The position numbers were made by a program, and so were the translations under genes. Shown here in pieces: positions 5,766-5,815 of a stretch of 5,815 nucleotides of DNA (position 1 is the first letter of the stretch; every line of letters starts with the position of its first letter). The notes under the pieces were generated by a model. That model was given only the letters and a program-made list of their open reading frames with translations, was not told where the DNA came from and searched no databases. Source of the DNA: an uncultured Bacteroidota bacterium. GTDB taxonomy: Bacteria > Bacteroidota > Bacteroidia > Bacteroidales > SZUA-534. The stretch covers positions 1 to 5,815 of the forward strand of contig CALBPW010000491.1 in NCBI GenBank assembly GCA_937899145.1, read 5' to 3'.

Positions 5766-5815
5766 AGATCGGAAGAGCACACGTCTGAACTCCAGTCACT
5801 AGCTTATCTCGTATG
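5766..5815 (+). other. Illumina TruSeq adapter with index (non-biological)
   Basis: The last 50 bases start AGATCGGAAGAGCACACG and continue as the standard TruSeq read-1 3' adapter to 5799. A six-base index TAGCTT follows (5800-5805), which I recall as TruSeq index 10. The first bases of the P7 flow-cell sequence, ATCTCGTATG (5806-5815), complete it. The genome therefore ends at 5765, and any frame that crosses this point is an artefact. Confidence 0.98.

Noticed and set aside
5277..5780. Minus-strand frame of 167 codons at the right end
   Set aside because: It starts within adapter sequence and is antisense to the MotA/TolQ/ExbB signature.
5558..5788. Plus-strand 76-codon frame near the right end
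   Set aside because: It is out of frame with the channel gene, and its C-terminus is translated adapter.

Overview
The window looks like a metagenomic contig joined from two unrelated bacteria, with leftover sequencing adapter at its right end.

Positions 1 to about 1530 read like a Firmicute, most likely a Lachnospiraceae-type gut clostridium. Genes there have purine-rich Shine-Dalgarno sites (GAGGAG before a TTG start, GGAGGG before an ATG), and there is a sigma-70 promoter of the TTGACA/TATAAT type. The region holds the 3' end of a nucleotidyltransferase, a complete phosphonopyruvate decarboxylase (aepY) overlapping it, and the first dozen or so codons of what looks like a small helix-turn-helix regulator. 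Together these are the tail of a phosphonate-biosynthesis operon and the start of the next transcription unit. The regulator is cut off at an A-rich stretch (about 1530-1552).

From about 1540 to 5765 the sequence reads like a Bacteroidales genome. Starts have AT-rich leaders without Shine-Dalgarno sites (two share TAAACTATG), there is a lipoprotein signal, and ATA-Ile is common in otherwise GC-rich codons. Five genes lie on the + strand: a small lipoprotein whose frame breaks at a run of eight A; a double zinc-ribbon protein ending in a degenerate FHA-like domain; a Ser/Thr kinase with a C-terminal FHA domain carrying a four-cysteine insert; a single-pass membrane protein with an ExbD/MotB-style aspartate, a ~100-residue coiled coil and a YfaP/DUF2135-like domain; and a MotA/TolQ/ExbB-family channel subunit overlapping the previous gene by 4 bases (ATGA). 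The last two look like a proton-driven stator pair (B then A). The kinase and zinc-ribbon/FHA proteins could regulate it by Thr phosphorylation. This is the most interesting part of the window: a possible kinase-controlled ion-motor system, related in logic to Zorya (ZorAB) and to kinase/FHA signalling modules but with different parts.

Positions 5766-5815 are not biological. They match the Illumina TruSeq adapter including a six-base index, so the channel gene is truncated artificially and the 3' part of the operon is missing. No tRNA, rRNA, CRISPR array or insertion sequence was seen. No gene-free stretch exceeds 300 bases.
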